From assembly GCF_015207825.1 (NCBI RefSeq), contig NZ_JADEWC010000014.1:21101-85100 (forward strand): a stretch of 64,000 bases of DNA, written 5' to 3'. The stretch comes from Cyanobacterium stanieri LEGE 03274 (lineage in GTDB: Bacteria > Cyanobacteriota > Cyanobacteriia > Cyanobacteriales > Cyanobacteriaceae). Of the stretch, positions 17,163 to 26,541 are shown piece after piece. The notes under the pieces were generated by a model that had not been told where the DNA came from, searched no databases, and was given only the letters and a program-made list of their open reading frames with translations. The stretch's first letter is position 1. Each line of letters starts with the position of its first letter. The position numbers and the translations under genes are program-made.

Positions 17163-18278
17163 ATGTCAACAGAAAACTCAGAGCAAAATTATTCATCTAT
17201 TAAGTACGAAAATACTATTAACCATCAAAATATTGTATCTCAAATCAAAAATCATCAAAGAAAATTAAATGATATTGTCCTACCATACACAAGAAAAATT
17301 TCTTCTATCTTGCCACCAGAAAGAAAAATTGATTCGGAAAAAATCTTTGATGATATAGACGCTCTTTACGATCGCTTTTCTAGTTGGGAAGGAACTATAT
17401 CGAAGAAATTAATACAAGATTGGCTTAATCAATTTGAAACAACTTTAGATAAAAATATTGCTTATTTACTACTTAATAAATTTCAATTTTTTTCTAAAAA
17501 TGATACAGAAAGTGCAACATTAACTTTATACGAAAAACTTATTAATACTCTAAAAGAAAAAGACAATTTAAGAATATTATTTGATCAAGATGCAAAAGCC
17601 AATGTAAAAACTGAGGCAGAAATGGAAAAATGGTTACGACATAGAGTAATTCGATATACAAGATTTCCCTCTCCACCAAAAACATCAGTAGAAAGTCAAG
17701 ATCGTTTATGGGGATTATATGAAAGAATTGTTCTTACTGAAACAAGTTGTCCTGACGGAAGAAAATTTGACTCGTTAGAAAGTCATTTTAAAAAAGCCAA
17801 TTTGGAAACAGATGTATTTGTTTTTATGGATTATACAAACGGATCAGGAAATCAACTTAAAAAATGTATCGGAGAGATTAATAAATTATTAGATCAATAT
17901 CAAAAATATAAACAGTCTTTTTTTGTCTTTCTTTATATTGTTCAATCTGAATTGTTTTCTTTTGATAATATCAATGCTCCTATTAATAGTAAAACTATTT
18001 TTTATGAGAAAATGTTTTATTACAAAGATGCAAAAATAATGCAATTACTTGAACACCACGAAATAACAGAAACCGAATATGATACTTTTATTAAGAAATA
18101 TTGTTCACGTTCATCAGGGAAAGCTGAGACAGGATACCATCAATCAGGCTCATTAACTTGTCATTACTATAGTTGTCCAAACAATACATTGCCTTTTTTT
18201 CATGAAGATAAAAATAATTGGATTCCTCTATTTCCAAATAGTCAAACCCCAAGTGCTACCCGTTATAAGACAAAATAA
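17163..18278 (+). CDS. Phosphoribosyltransferase-like conflict protein (PRTase-CE-like)
   Basis: The protein has 371 aa from ATG 17163; the frame also opens at TTG 17115, which would overlap the ATPase gene, and the ATG is preferred. The middle contains VFVFMDYTNGSGNQL, which resembles a PRPP-binding loop (hydrophobic strand, acidic residue, GSG turn). The C-terminus has SLTCHYYSCPNNTLPFF and WIPLFPN, a pattern I associate with the PRTase-CE group of predicted immune effectors. The N-terminal helical part is unassigned. No substrate can be inferred. It closes the operon that starts at 15003. Confidence 0.58.
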   Translation: MSTENSEQNYSSIKYENTINHQNIVSQIKNHQRKLNDIVLPYTRKISSILPPERKIDSEKIFDDIDALYDRFSSWEGTISKKLIQDWLNQFETTLDKNIAYLLLNKFQFFSKNDTESATLTLYEKLINTLKEKDNLRILFDQDAKANVKTEAEMEKWLRHRVIRYTRFPSPPKTSVESQDRLWGLYERIVLTETSCPDGRKFDSLESHFKKANLETDVFVFMDYTNGSGNQLKKCIGEINKLLDQYQKYKQSFFVFLYIVQSELFSFDNINAPINSKTIFYEKMFYYKDAKIMQLLEHHEITETEYDTFIKKYCSRSSGKAETGYHQSGSLTCHYYSCPNNTLPFFHEDKNNWIPLFPNSQTPSATRYKTK

Positions 18279-18447
18279 ATTGAATATTAGCTAAAAGCGA
18301 TCGCCCTGTGCCATATCTTCAACACGATCGCCCAAAGTAACACACTTTCTAAGAGATTTCTGACTCTAACCAACTCAGAACACCACTGATAACCAATATT
18401 TACTATAAGATAAAAATAATCAAAAAATTAAAGATTATAAAGTCATT

Positions 18448-18672
18448 ATGAGTTACCAAAATATTATTACCATAGAATCTGGAAAGCGAAGTGGAAAACC
18501 CTGTATTCGAGGAATGCGTATAACTGTTTACGATATTTTGGAATATTTAGCAGGTGGGATGACAGAAGCAGAAATTCTTGAAGATTTTTCCGAATTAACT
18601 CCTGAAGATATTAAGGCTTGTTTGGCTTTTGCGGCGGATAGAGAGAAAAAATTATTTATGGCATCTTTATGA
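18448..18672 (+). CDS. DUF433 antitoxin
   Basis: A 74-aa protein typical of DUF433: an N-terminal DNA-binding half with GKPCIRGMRITVYDILEYL and a C-terminal helix with LTPEDIKACLAFAADRE. Such proteins neutralise PIN-like DUF5615 toxins and autoregulate the operon. The stop overlaps the toxin start (ATGA at 18669-18672). Confidence 0.92.
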   Translation: MSYQNIITIESGKRSGKPCIRGMRITVYDILEYLAGGMTEAEILEDFSELTPEDIKACLAFAADREKKLFMASL

Positions 18673-19001
18673 AATTGTTATTAGATGAAAATTTGTCAGA
18701 TCGAATTATTCATAAAATCATTGATTTGTATCCCGATTCTCACCACGTCAAGACTTTATCCCTCCTCAATACTGATGATTCTCTTATCTGGGAATTTGCC
18801 AAATTTAATGATTTTGTGATTGTTTCTAAAGACTCTGATTTTCACCAACGTAGTTTATTATATGGTCATCCACCAAAATTTATCTATCTTCGTATTGGCA
18901 ATAGCCCCACTTCAAAGATTGTAAAAATTCTAAGGGATAATTTTCCCATTATTAGGGAATTTTATAATAGTGAAACAGAAAGTATTTTGATATTAAGTTA
19001 A
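18669..19001 (+). CDS. DUF5615 PIN-like toxin
   Basis: A 110-aa PIN-like domain protein (Mut7-C/DUF5615 type) with the acidic residues in LLLDENLSDR (Asp6, Glu7) and VSKDSDFHQR (two Asp), the usual metal-binding pattern. It is presumed to be an RNase kept silent by the DUF433 partner. The pair lies between two defence modules, where such systems may stabilise the island. Confidence 0.9.
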   Translation: MKLLLDENLSDRIIHKIIDLYPDSHHVKTLSLLNTDDSLIWEFAKFNDFVIVSKDSDFHQRSLLYGHPPKFIYLRIGNSPTSKIVKILRDNFPIIREFYNSETESILILS

Positions 19002-19169
19002 TTGGGAGCGTTTTTTGGAAGAGCGATCGCCTTTTGGTGGAATTGAGGGATGAAAACCTATAAAATTAACCATTATCTTCACAATTAATGAGTTATTGTA
19101 ATATGGTTTAAACAGTAATATTGGGACATTTTCTATTAAACATATTTTTGCTTTTATCCCAAACTGAAG

Positions 19170-22100
19170 CTAAACATATTCGGCAGGTCTTCTTAATAGA
19201 ATAAAGGGATTACCTGCTATGATGTTATAGCCTGAATATCGACGAAGAGCATCAGCCCTTCCATTAATCCACTCAGGATGATCATCAGTCCATAAAGGAT
19301 GTCGTAAAATTAAAATATCCTTGCGATTACGTCCTTGATGTACAAAACCGATTAAAGAGCCAAATTGCACAGGTGAACCATATCCCAATAGTTGTAAAGT
19401 AGCAGGAATTGGTGCGTTATTGCCTTGTATTAAACGACTCCAAGGATTAGGTTGATTACCCCAAGGTGTTTGTAAATCAATAACAGCATTTGCATTACTC
19501 ACCAATCGAGCCATATCTAAGGCTAACTTCCAATCTAAAACAGGATGGTAGGGTAAATTACGATAATCTTGCAAACATAGATTACAGGAAGTATCACATT
19601 CATCAGCGTGTTTTGACTCTAACCATTTATTAGCAAGAGTATTAACAAGATTAACATCAGCTTGAGCTAATAAACGTTGAAATTCTTGTGGTTGTGCTAG
19701 AAAACGACAATATCCTGCTCCATTTTCTAATTGATCTGATAAAAATCCTTGTCCGATGATATTTCCTGCCGAATCCTGAATAGTTCGCATACCTGCTTGT
19801 AATTCCTGCGGATCAATATCTAATAATGCCGCCGCCCCTACTTGTAACCAAAAAGCAAAAGAATACCATGCCGCCCTTCCTTCGATGCTAGTAGGCGATG
19901 CAGATATACCCGTTTGCCATTGATTAACTGTCACTAACAAAACATCTGTTTTTCTTTTTGATAATAAAGCGATGCGATAACAGTTACCTGAAGCATTAAC
20001 ACGATTGCGATTATTATTATCAGACTGAATAGTATCAGTATCAATAGAATAAACTCCATGTCTGTATTTTCCATCTATTGTTACTCGATCGTAAAAATCA
20101 AAACCTCCTTGCCCACCATTATCATTAACAGAAAGAATCTGATCGTTAAAGGACAATACAGAAGCATTGGTGTTAGCTATTGCCGTACCGTTATTATTTC
20201 CCTGTACTTGATTAGGATTGACACTGAGAGAAGGACGAGTCGATCGAGGTGTCCACTCAAATTGTCCGTCATAATCTTGGGGATTGAGATCTGTTAGAAA
20301 GCCTTTCGGTTCTCTAGCATCAAGATAACGCATTTCATTTGCTCCACAAACAGGACATTGAGTTATAGGTGGTTCTAATCCTCCTTGAGGTGGTTGATTC
20401 AAGATATTTTGAGGGAAAACAACCGCCTGACAATTACGACATAAGCCGATGGATTCATTTCCTTGAGTTAAATCAGGATATAAACCTGCTTGAGTACCAA
20501 CTTGATTACCTTGAGGAATAAACTGCACCACCCCACAGGCATTGTGAACTTCCTTATCTTTAACAGTTTGTGAGTTAGGGGCAAATTGACTTAAAGCTAT
20601 ATCTAAATTGCGATCGACTGTTCCTGTTTCAGGGGGCCACTCATGACCACTTGGGGGGAGCTTAGTATACAGTAATCGTACCCTCGTGGGAAAACCAAAC
20701 ATAGGTAATAATCCTGCATTAGCTAACCTTTCGCTAATTTGATCTTGGGTATAGGATTGATCATTAACTACAGTGTCAATTTCTGATACTAAATTGTTGT
20801 GTAAATAATCTAAGATTTCTTTGTCACTAGCATGAGTTAAATTGGTTTCTAATCTTAAAGCATTAGCTACTGCTAGAATGACAGACTTATTATTAATATC
20901 ATCTAACCAATTTTGTATTTCTGAGCGACAGGTCATCCAATCGCCCACTTTCCCAAATTCACCATGAACACTATCTGTCCTACTACTATCACTTAATCCT
21001 ATTCGATTAGCGTGTAAACTTTGTTTTGCCCAAGGAAATGCTTGTCGTAAAACCTCTTTAATTAAAACTCTGCGGAAAATTTCATAACTTCGCATATCCA
21101 CATAGGGAGCAGGGGGTGGATCTCCTGTCATACTTTCAAGACGTTGAAAATAAAAATCATCGTGATTACGCCCTCGACAAAAAGTAACTGCTAAAGATAC
21201 TCCAGCTGATCGCCTTCCAGCTCGTCCCACTCTTTGTTGATAGTTAAAGCGACGAGGAGGCATATTTGCCATCATAACCGCTAACAATGACCCTATATCC
21301 ACTCCTGCTTCCATAGTGGTAGTCACGCTTAATAAATCAATACCTTGTACACGGGCAATTTCATCATTAATGAATATATCTTGAAACCATCTTTGTCTTA
21401 TTAGGCGATCGCCTTTATCTGTTTGTCCCGTTAATTCAGCCGCATTCATCCGAAAAGCTGTACCTGCTTCCTCAGATAAATAATTATAGTAATCAAAATC
21501 GCTAGTAGTTTGACTAGGGGTTAATGGTTGAATCGGAGCATTTTGACTTTGAGTGCTATTACAAACTGGGCAAATTCCTGCCGCAGGATGAAGATAAAAG
21601 GCATTACATTGATTGCATCTATATCCTTGACGCTGACCATTATTATTAACAGCTGGAGGAGGTACAAGGTATAGTTTATTAGAATTAAGCACTATTCCAT
21701 TATTGCTAGGAAGACCAACATCTGATAATTGTTGTTCGACATCTTGAGGAAGTAAATTAGTACGTTCGACATATCTACGGGCAAATCCTCTTAAAGATCG
21801 ATCATTTCCTGAATAAAAAGTATTACTACTAAAATTATGAAGTTTTCTAACACCTAATTCTCGAATAACCGCATTAACTGCTTCAATTAATTTTGCACTA
21901 GGATTACCATTAGGTTGATAACTAACCCATCCTTGTCCTAAACCTTCCAAAGTTCTAGCAATATGAGGAAACAGTGCATACATTAATTCTTCGGTTAATT
22001 TTGCTTCCATGAGTTGAATATGGCGATTCTGTTCTGGACTAGCAGGATAAATGGGAATTGCATTATTTTCCTTCCATTGATAACAGTTAAACCACAAATA

Positions 22101-24989
22101 TTCTTCTTTACCTCTACCCTGTCCAACATAATATTTCAATACATCTCGACTAGAACCACCTGGGCAAATACCATAGTTCAATAAATCATCTTTAACTTTT
22201 TTGACTAAATCTTGCAATGCCACTCTATCTGGATAACGTCGAAGTAAATCTTCCCATTCATTTTTCGCTTGTTGATTTGTGGGCATCCTGTTTCTAAGCC
22301 AACGTTGTGCCACCGCATCTAAAATTTCATTGGTATTAGCAAACTGATTAGCTCTATTTTGGTAATCTCGTTTCGTTTTTTCATCTATGGGTTGACAAAT
22401 TGCTTTATATAGATTGGAATTTAAAGCCAGTAATTTATTTAAAATGTCTGATTTATCATCACATTCTATTTTTAAATAAGCCACTAAATCCAGCCAATAA
22501 TCGTTAAAAGATTGAATTAAAATCGATCGTGCCATATCTCGATAATGATCTCGTTCCATACCTGCCGATAACTTAGCGGCATCCTGACGACTATCTGAAA
22601 AAATAACTAATTTACGAGACGATCGTTGATTACGCTCTGGTTGGGGCATTTCTCGCAGTAAACCACTAGCAATTACCTGACAAGCCTTTTGGAAACCTGT
22701 CCGATGAAAACGCAAAGGTGTAGGAAATTTATCCCGTCTTCCATAATCAGCATCACAACGAGGACATTTACTCGGTAAAGCTCTTTCATCTGGATGATTA
22801 CTATTTCTAGTACCCACTTTATATAACCAACCTGCAATCTCATTTTGCTGAGGTTGAGTATTACTTATTTCAATTATACCTGTTGTTTGATTTAATTTGG
22901 CTCTCACCCAACTTCTTCTGATACCATTGAGTGTCCAATTACTCGATTGTGGTTGAGTATTCCACGCAGGATTGTCATGAGGTAAAGGCCAGAAAAGTCG
23001 ATAGTTTCCATAGCGTTGATTTTGGGCAAGTTTATCTGGTACACCTTCTAAATCAGCTTGATCTGGTGTTAATATTTCCACACTCCTACGACCAATTTGA
23101 CGAGTAGTTTTGTAACCGCCTAAAAATACTTCGCCACAAACTTCACAAATAATTAAATCTAAAACACGAGAACCACAGGAACAACTTAAACGGTGAGTAG
23201 AATGAATTGCACCAATAGAAGGGCGATTAGGATTATTTTGTCGAGCATTTACATCCACATTATGATCTGTACAATTAGGATTGGTACAAGCCCAAAGATT
23301 TTGTAAATTATGGAAGAACAAATGACCTCTAACGGGGAGGGGCGATCGCCCGTTGCTCAACTTGGACATGGATAATGCCAGTAGTAAACCCCGTAAAGCA
23401 TCAGAAACAAAACCATTTCGATTAGCATTAGGAAATAGCTGATGATCTAAATCCATTAAATGATGGTCATTATTTTTTACCTTTGCCGCCCTTACTGTGG
23501 GAGTTTGGCTGAACTGTAATTGGCGATCTATTTCTACACAAGCATCTTTAACTGCATTAGGTACACCGATTCTATCTAAAGCCGAACCCAGAGCTTCTTT
23601 TACATCCATTGTTGACTGTGGAAAGCCAAGACTACTCGTTAAAGTAAGCATCGCCTGACGTATTTCAGAACCCTTTTGAGTGCTACGATCAGGATCATCT
23701 GGTTGTGTCATCGGTCGAAAAGGATCTGGTTGTACTGCTTGAGCAAAGTTAACAAAAGCATTAGCATAAGGGGATACAGACAATCTTGAACCTGTTTGAG
23801 GTATTTGCTGAATACCTGTAATAAACTCAAAATTATCCCTACCGAAAAACTCCCTTAAAAATTTACGTCCTTGCTCAGAATCATCTAAACTTGCTGTGGT
23901 TGTTAAAACTCTTAACTGAGGAGAATCAGCCGTTAAACCTAAACGAGAATAAAGTAACCGTAAAATATAAGCAACTTCAGTACCCGGTGTACCTCGATAA
24001 GCGTGTAATTCGTCAATAATTAAGAAAAATTGATTTTCTTTGTCACTTGCCAACCAATCACGAGTAACCTCAAAAATATTATCCTCAATACTCCGCATCA
24101 TCATAATATTGAGCATGGAATAGTTAGTAATGAGAATATCTGGAGGTGTATCCTGCATATCCCACCGTGACCACATTTCCCCACCATCTAGCTGGGGAAA
24201 ATAGTAAAGTAAATCAGGGTCATTAATTTGTTGTATCTGTTGCCATTCTTCCTCTCTTTCTTGTAACTCTCTTCTTAATTTTCTTACACTGTTAGGATTT
24301 TCTGCTCCAGATACAGCCGTTTGCCCCGTATAGCGTCCAAAAGTAATACGGTTTGTGCCTCTATTAATATCTAACCAATTATGAATTTGAGGGGCTTCTA
24401 GGGCTTGTCTTAAGCGTCTGAGTTGGTCTTCAACTAAAGCATTCAAAGGATATAAAATTAAGGCTCTCAGGGCTTTTGGTCGTGTAGTATGAGTCCATTG
24501 AGGGATTCTATTTTTACTGGGATTAACAGATTCATCCCACCAACGATGATTACTCGGCGGATTCTGATTCGGTTGCCATTTTTGGGAATCTTTAGCCAAT
24601 TGTGCTAGTAAAGGGAGTAAAAAACATTCGGTTTTACCTGAGCCTGTCCCCGTTGTTACAACTATATCTTTCTTTTGATTAATGACAGCATCTAAACTTT
24701 GCCATTGATGTTGATAAAGTTGGATATTACTATCAAAAATTGTTTGTCCTAAATGAGCTAAATCTTGATATTGTGAAGGTAATTGATTCGCCACATCTTT
24801 TAAAGTTTTACCTGATGACGGATAAGTCGGTACAGGTTCAATTAACGGTGGTTGACTTAAGATACCGGGTTGTTGCAAGATGCGATCGCGCTCCCTTGCT
24901 AAACTTTGATACCGCAGAGGAAATGCACTTTTAATATAAAGCTGATAGATTCTTTCTAATCGTTGATACGCACCAATTACATCATACAT
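19170..24989 (-). CDS. Very large SF2 helicase with C-terminal DUF1998 domain
   Basis: The 1939-aa protein is read from the ATG at 24989 (MYDVIGAYQ). An ATG at 25034 would add 15 residues translated from a dispersed hairpin repeat, so it is rejected. Helicase motif I is TTGTGSGKTE (about 112-121), motif II LIIDELHAYRG (DELH), motif V/VI region TTTMEAGVDIG and QQRVGRAGRRS. Zinc-ribbon-like Cys clusters occur in the middle (CNQCNAFYLHPAAGICPVC; CRNCQAVVF) and CDTSCNLCLQDYRN near the end belongs to DUF1998. Related helicases drive Druantia (DruE), DISARM and Dpd (DpdJ). Two unknown genes precede it on the same strand (94 and 12 bp gaps). The family is certain; the named system is not. Confidence 0.85.
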   Translation of the reverse strand: MYDVIGAYQRLERIYQLYIKSAFPLRYQSLARERDRILQQPGILSQPPLIEPVPTYPSSGKTLKDVANQLPSQYQDLAHLGQTIFDSNIQLYQHQWQSLDAVINQKKDIVVTTGTGSGKTECFLLPLLAQLAKDSQKWQPNQNPPSNHRWWDESVNPSKNRIPQWTHTTRPKALRALILYPLNALVEDQLRRLRQALEAPQIHNWLDINRGTNRITFGRYTGQTAVSGAENPNSVRKLRRELQEREEEWQQIQQINDPDLLYYFPQLDGGEMWSRWDMQDTPPDILITNYSMLNIMMMRSIEDNIFEVTRDWLASDKENQFFLIIDELHAYRGTPGTEVAYILRLLYSRLGLTADSPQLRVLTTTASLDDSEQGRKFLREFFGRDNFEFITGIQQIPQTGSRLSVSPYANAFVNFAQAVQPDPFRPMTQPDDPDRSTQKGSEIRQAMLTLTSSLGFPQSTMDVKEALGSALDRIGVPNAVKDACVEIDRQLQFSQTPTVRAAKVKNNDHHLMDLDHQLFPNANRNGFVSDALRGLLLALSMSKLSNGRSPLPVRGHLFFHNLQNLWACTNPNCTDHNVDVNARQNNPNRPSIGAIHSTHRLSCSCGSRVLDLIICEVCGEVFLGGYKTTRQIGRRSVEILTPDQADLEGVPDKLAQNQRYGNYRLFWPLPHDNPAWNTQPQSSNWTLNGIRRSWVRAKLNQTTGIIEISNTQPQQNEIAGWLYKVGTRNSNHPDERALPSKCPRCDADYGRRDKFPTPLRFHRTGFQKACQVIASGLLREMPQPERNQRSSRKLVIFSDSRQDAAKLSAGMERDHYRDMARSILIQSFNDYWLDLVAYLKIECDDKSDILNKLLALNSNLYKAICQPIDEKTKRDYQNRANQFANTNEILDAVAQRWLRNRMPTNQQAKNEWEDLLRRYPDRVALQDLVKKVKDDLLNYGICPGGSSRDVLKYYVGQGRGKEEYLWFNCYQWKENNAIPIYPASPEQNRHIQLMEAKLTEELMYALFPHIARTLEGLGQGWVSYQPNGNPSAKLIEAVNAVIRELGVRKLHNFSSNTFYSGNDRSLRGFARRYVERTNLLPQDVEQQLSDVGLPSNNGIVLNSNKLYLVPPPAVNNNGQRQGYRCNQCNAFYLHPAAGICPVCNSTQSQNAPIQPLTPSQTTSDFDYYNYLSEEAGTAFRMNAAELTGQTDKGDRLIRQRWFQDIFINDEIARVQGIDLLSVTTTMEAGVDIGSLLAVMMANMPPRRFNYQQRVGRAGRRSAGVSLAVTFCRGRNHDDFYFQRLESMTGDPPPAPYVDMRSYEIFRRVLIKEVLRQAFPWAKQSLHANRIGLSDSSRTDSVHGEFGKVGDWMTCRSEIQNWLDDINNKSVILAVANALRLETNLTHASDKEILDYLHNNLVSEIDTVVNDQSYTQDQISERLANAGLLPMFGFPTRVRLLYTKLPPSGHEWPPETGTVDRNLDIALSQFAPNSQTVKDKEVHNACGVVQFIPQGNQVGTQAGLYPDLTQGNESIGLCRNCQAVVFPQNILNQPPQGGLEPPITQCPVCGANEMRYLDAREPKGFLTDLNPQDYDGQFEWTPRSTRPSLSVNPNQVQGNNNGTAIANTNASVLSFNDQILSVNDNGGQGGFDFYDRVTIDGKYRHGVYSIDTDTIQSDNNNRNRVNASGNCYRIALLSKRKTDVLLVTVNQWQTGISASPTSIEGRAAWYSFAFWLQVGAAALLDIDPQELQAGMRTIQDSAGNIIGQGFLSDQLENGAGYCRFLAQPQEFQRLLAQADVNLVNTLANKWLESKHADECDTSCNLCLQDYRNLPYHPVLDWKLALDMARLVSNANAVIDLQTPWGNQPNPWSRLIQGNNAPIPATLQLLGYGSPVQFGSLIGFVHQGRNRKDILILRHPLWTDDHPEWINGRADALRRYSGYNIIAGNPFILLRRPAEYV

Positions 24990-25011
24990 TTTTTGATCCC
25001 TCAAAATTATA

Positions 25012-25033
25012 GTAGGGTGGGCATTGCCCACCA
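25012..25033. repeat. Dispersed REP-like hairpin, copy 1
   Basis: GTAGGGTGGGCATTGCCCACCA is a near-perfect palindrome lying between the helicase gene and its upstream partner. Related copies are at 41097-41117 and 58057-58077. It may act as a weak terminator or mRNA processing site inside this operon, lowering helicase expression. Confidence 0.8.
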
Positions 25034-25083
25034 TATCACTGAAAATTAGGACTAAAGTCTTTACTACGAACTAAAATAAGTAA

Positions 25084-26529
25084 CTATGTAGAGTCGATCA
25101 ATAAGGGTTGTGATAGCGATAATTTTTTGATTAATATATCTAATAATTGTTCGCTAATATTTTCGTAAATTAACCAGATATTCTCGTCTTCTGTTTTGCT
25201 ATAACTAGGTAAAATTCCACTAGATAAAACTAACAATCGTTCATACAATTCTGGTAATCTTTGACTGTAAGGAATAGCTAAACGCTTCTTATTAACATCA
25301 TATTTCCATAAAATAGGCTCATTATTTTTCTTTAAAGTTAAAAATCTTAAACCATACCAATTCCCTTGTTTAAAATATTGCTTATCTCGATCATAAAATA
25401 AAGTTGCAACCGGTTTTATCTTCAAAGAATTGATAGCATCTAAAGATTTTTCTTGATTATGTTTGAACATTTGGTACATTCCCGTTTTATCTGGATTTAA
25501 ACAGTCAGTAAAATCATTATTAACTAAATATTTCCAATCATATAAACTAGGTATAATACCTAGCAAAGTCGGTAAATTCTCAAACCATTGCTCAAAATTA
25601 GGTAGATTTTCTAATTGACAAATAGTTAAATCAGAATAATAAATTACCAAATTATATCTGGTCTTAATCTCTTGAATAATATTTTTAAGATCAAGACTGT
25701 GGTTAAATTTTATTTCTATGGTATAAGGAGCATTTTTTAAGGGGTGAGAACTATATATTATCTCACCATAGTTTGTCAAAATTGATATTAATTTTTGGTT
25801 TCTTTGCCCACATAAAATAAATTTTTCTTCTTCTGAATTAGATAATATTTTGATGATAATAGGAGGATTAATAAAACATTTTTTGCCATCATCAGATATT
25901 TCAATATGACCTAATAATTTTAATCTTCTGATAATTCTTTGAGGATTTTTTAAGTTTAATAACTCACAAGTTTGCTTAAATAATTGCCAACTACAATTGC
26001 CAATGCTACTTAACCAGTATAATAGATGTTGATATTTTTTTTCTTCTGATCCATTAAGTAAATAAGCAGGAGTAAAATCAAAGGTAAAAGGATTACTTTG
26101 TATATCTTTTTCTTGATTCTTTTGATAGGGAATAGGATTAGTATAATCTAAAACATCATGGGCATTTCCTACCATTGATTTAATTTGTTCATAACTAAAA
26201 TTATTAGGAGTTCCTTTAGGGACTGCTGGATAATAAAAATACGATAACACTAATATTTTATCTTTAAACTGTTGATATTTAATTTTTAATTGTGGATTAT
26301 CTACATTATCAATTGCTAGAAAAAAGTAAAATGAGCCTCTCTTATTCTTTTTATCTTTTTTCTCTACCCTTAATAAAGGAATTAGTTTACTTAAATCATA
26401 TTCATTAATTTGCTGAGAGATAACTTCTATTAATTTTTGTGCATCTCCTTTATAACAAAATCCAAGATAATATCTACCTTTCGGATTATTCTTTTGTCTA
26501 TTGTTTAATGAAGTTCTTTGATTCAGCAT
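25084..26529 (-). CDS. Unknown protein, middle gene of the DUF1998-helicase operon
   Basis: I do not recognise this 481-aa protein. About residues 165-225 could be a winged helix (LYWLSSIGNCSWQLFKQTCE, RIIRRLKLLGHIEISDDGK). The N-terminal part is beta-rich (YYLGFCYKGDA; GSFYFFLAID) and there is no visible catalytic signature. Its start is 12 bp after the stop of the upstream 564-aa gene and its stop is 94 bp before the helicase start, so all three share an operon. It probably forms a complex with the helicase, supplying DNA binding. Confidence 0.6.
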   Translation of the reverse strand: MLNQRTSLNNRQKNNPKGRYYLGFCYKGDAQKLIEVISQQINEYDLSKLIPLLRVEKKDKKNKRGSFYFFLAIDNVDNPQLKIKYQQFKDKILVLSYFYYPAVPKGTPNNFSYEQIKSMVGNAHDVLDYTNPIPYQKNQEKDIQSNPFTFDFTPAYLLNGSEEKKYQHLLYWLSSIGNCSWQLFKQTCELLNLKNPQRIIRRLKLLGHIEISDDGKKCFINPPIIIKILSNSEEEKFILCGQRNQKLISILTNYGEIIYSSHPLKNAPYTIEIKFNHSLDLKNIIQEIKTRYNLVIYYSDLTICQLENLPNFEQWFENLPTLLGIIPSLYDWKYLVNNDFTDCLNPDKTGMYQMFKHNQEKSLDAINSLKIKPVATLFYDRDKQYFKQGNWYGLRFLTLKKNNEPILWKYDVNKKRLAIPYSQRLPELYERLLVLSSGILPSYSKTEDENIWLIYENISEQLLDILIKKLSLSQPLLIDST

Positions 26530-26541
26530 ATTTTTGAGAAT

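Noticed and set aside
10937..18278. BREX system
   Set aside because: The large ATPase has a BrxC-like P-loop, but there is no PglZ, PglX or BrxL-like gene.
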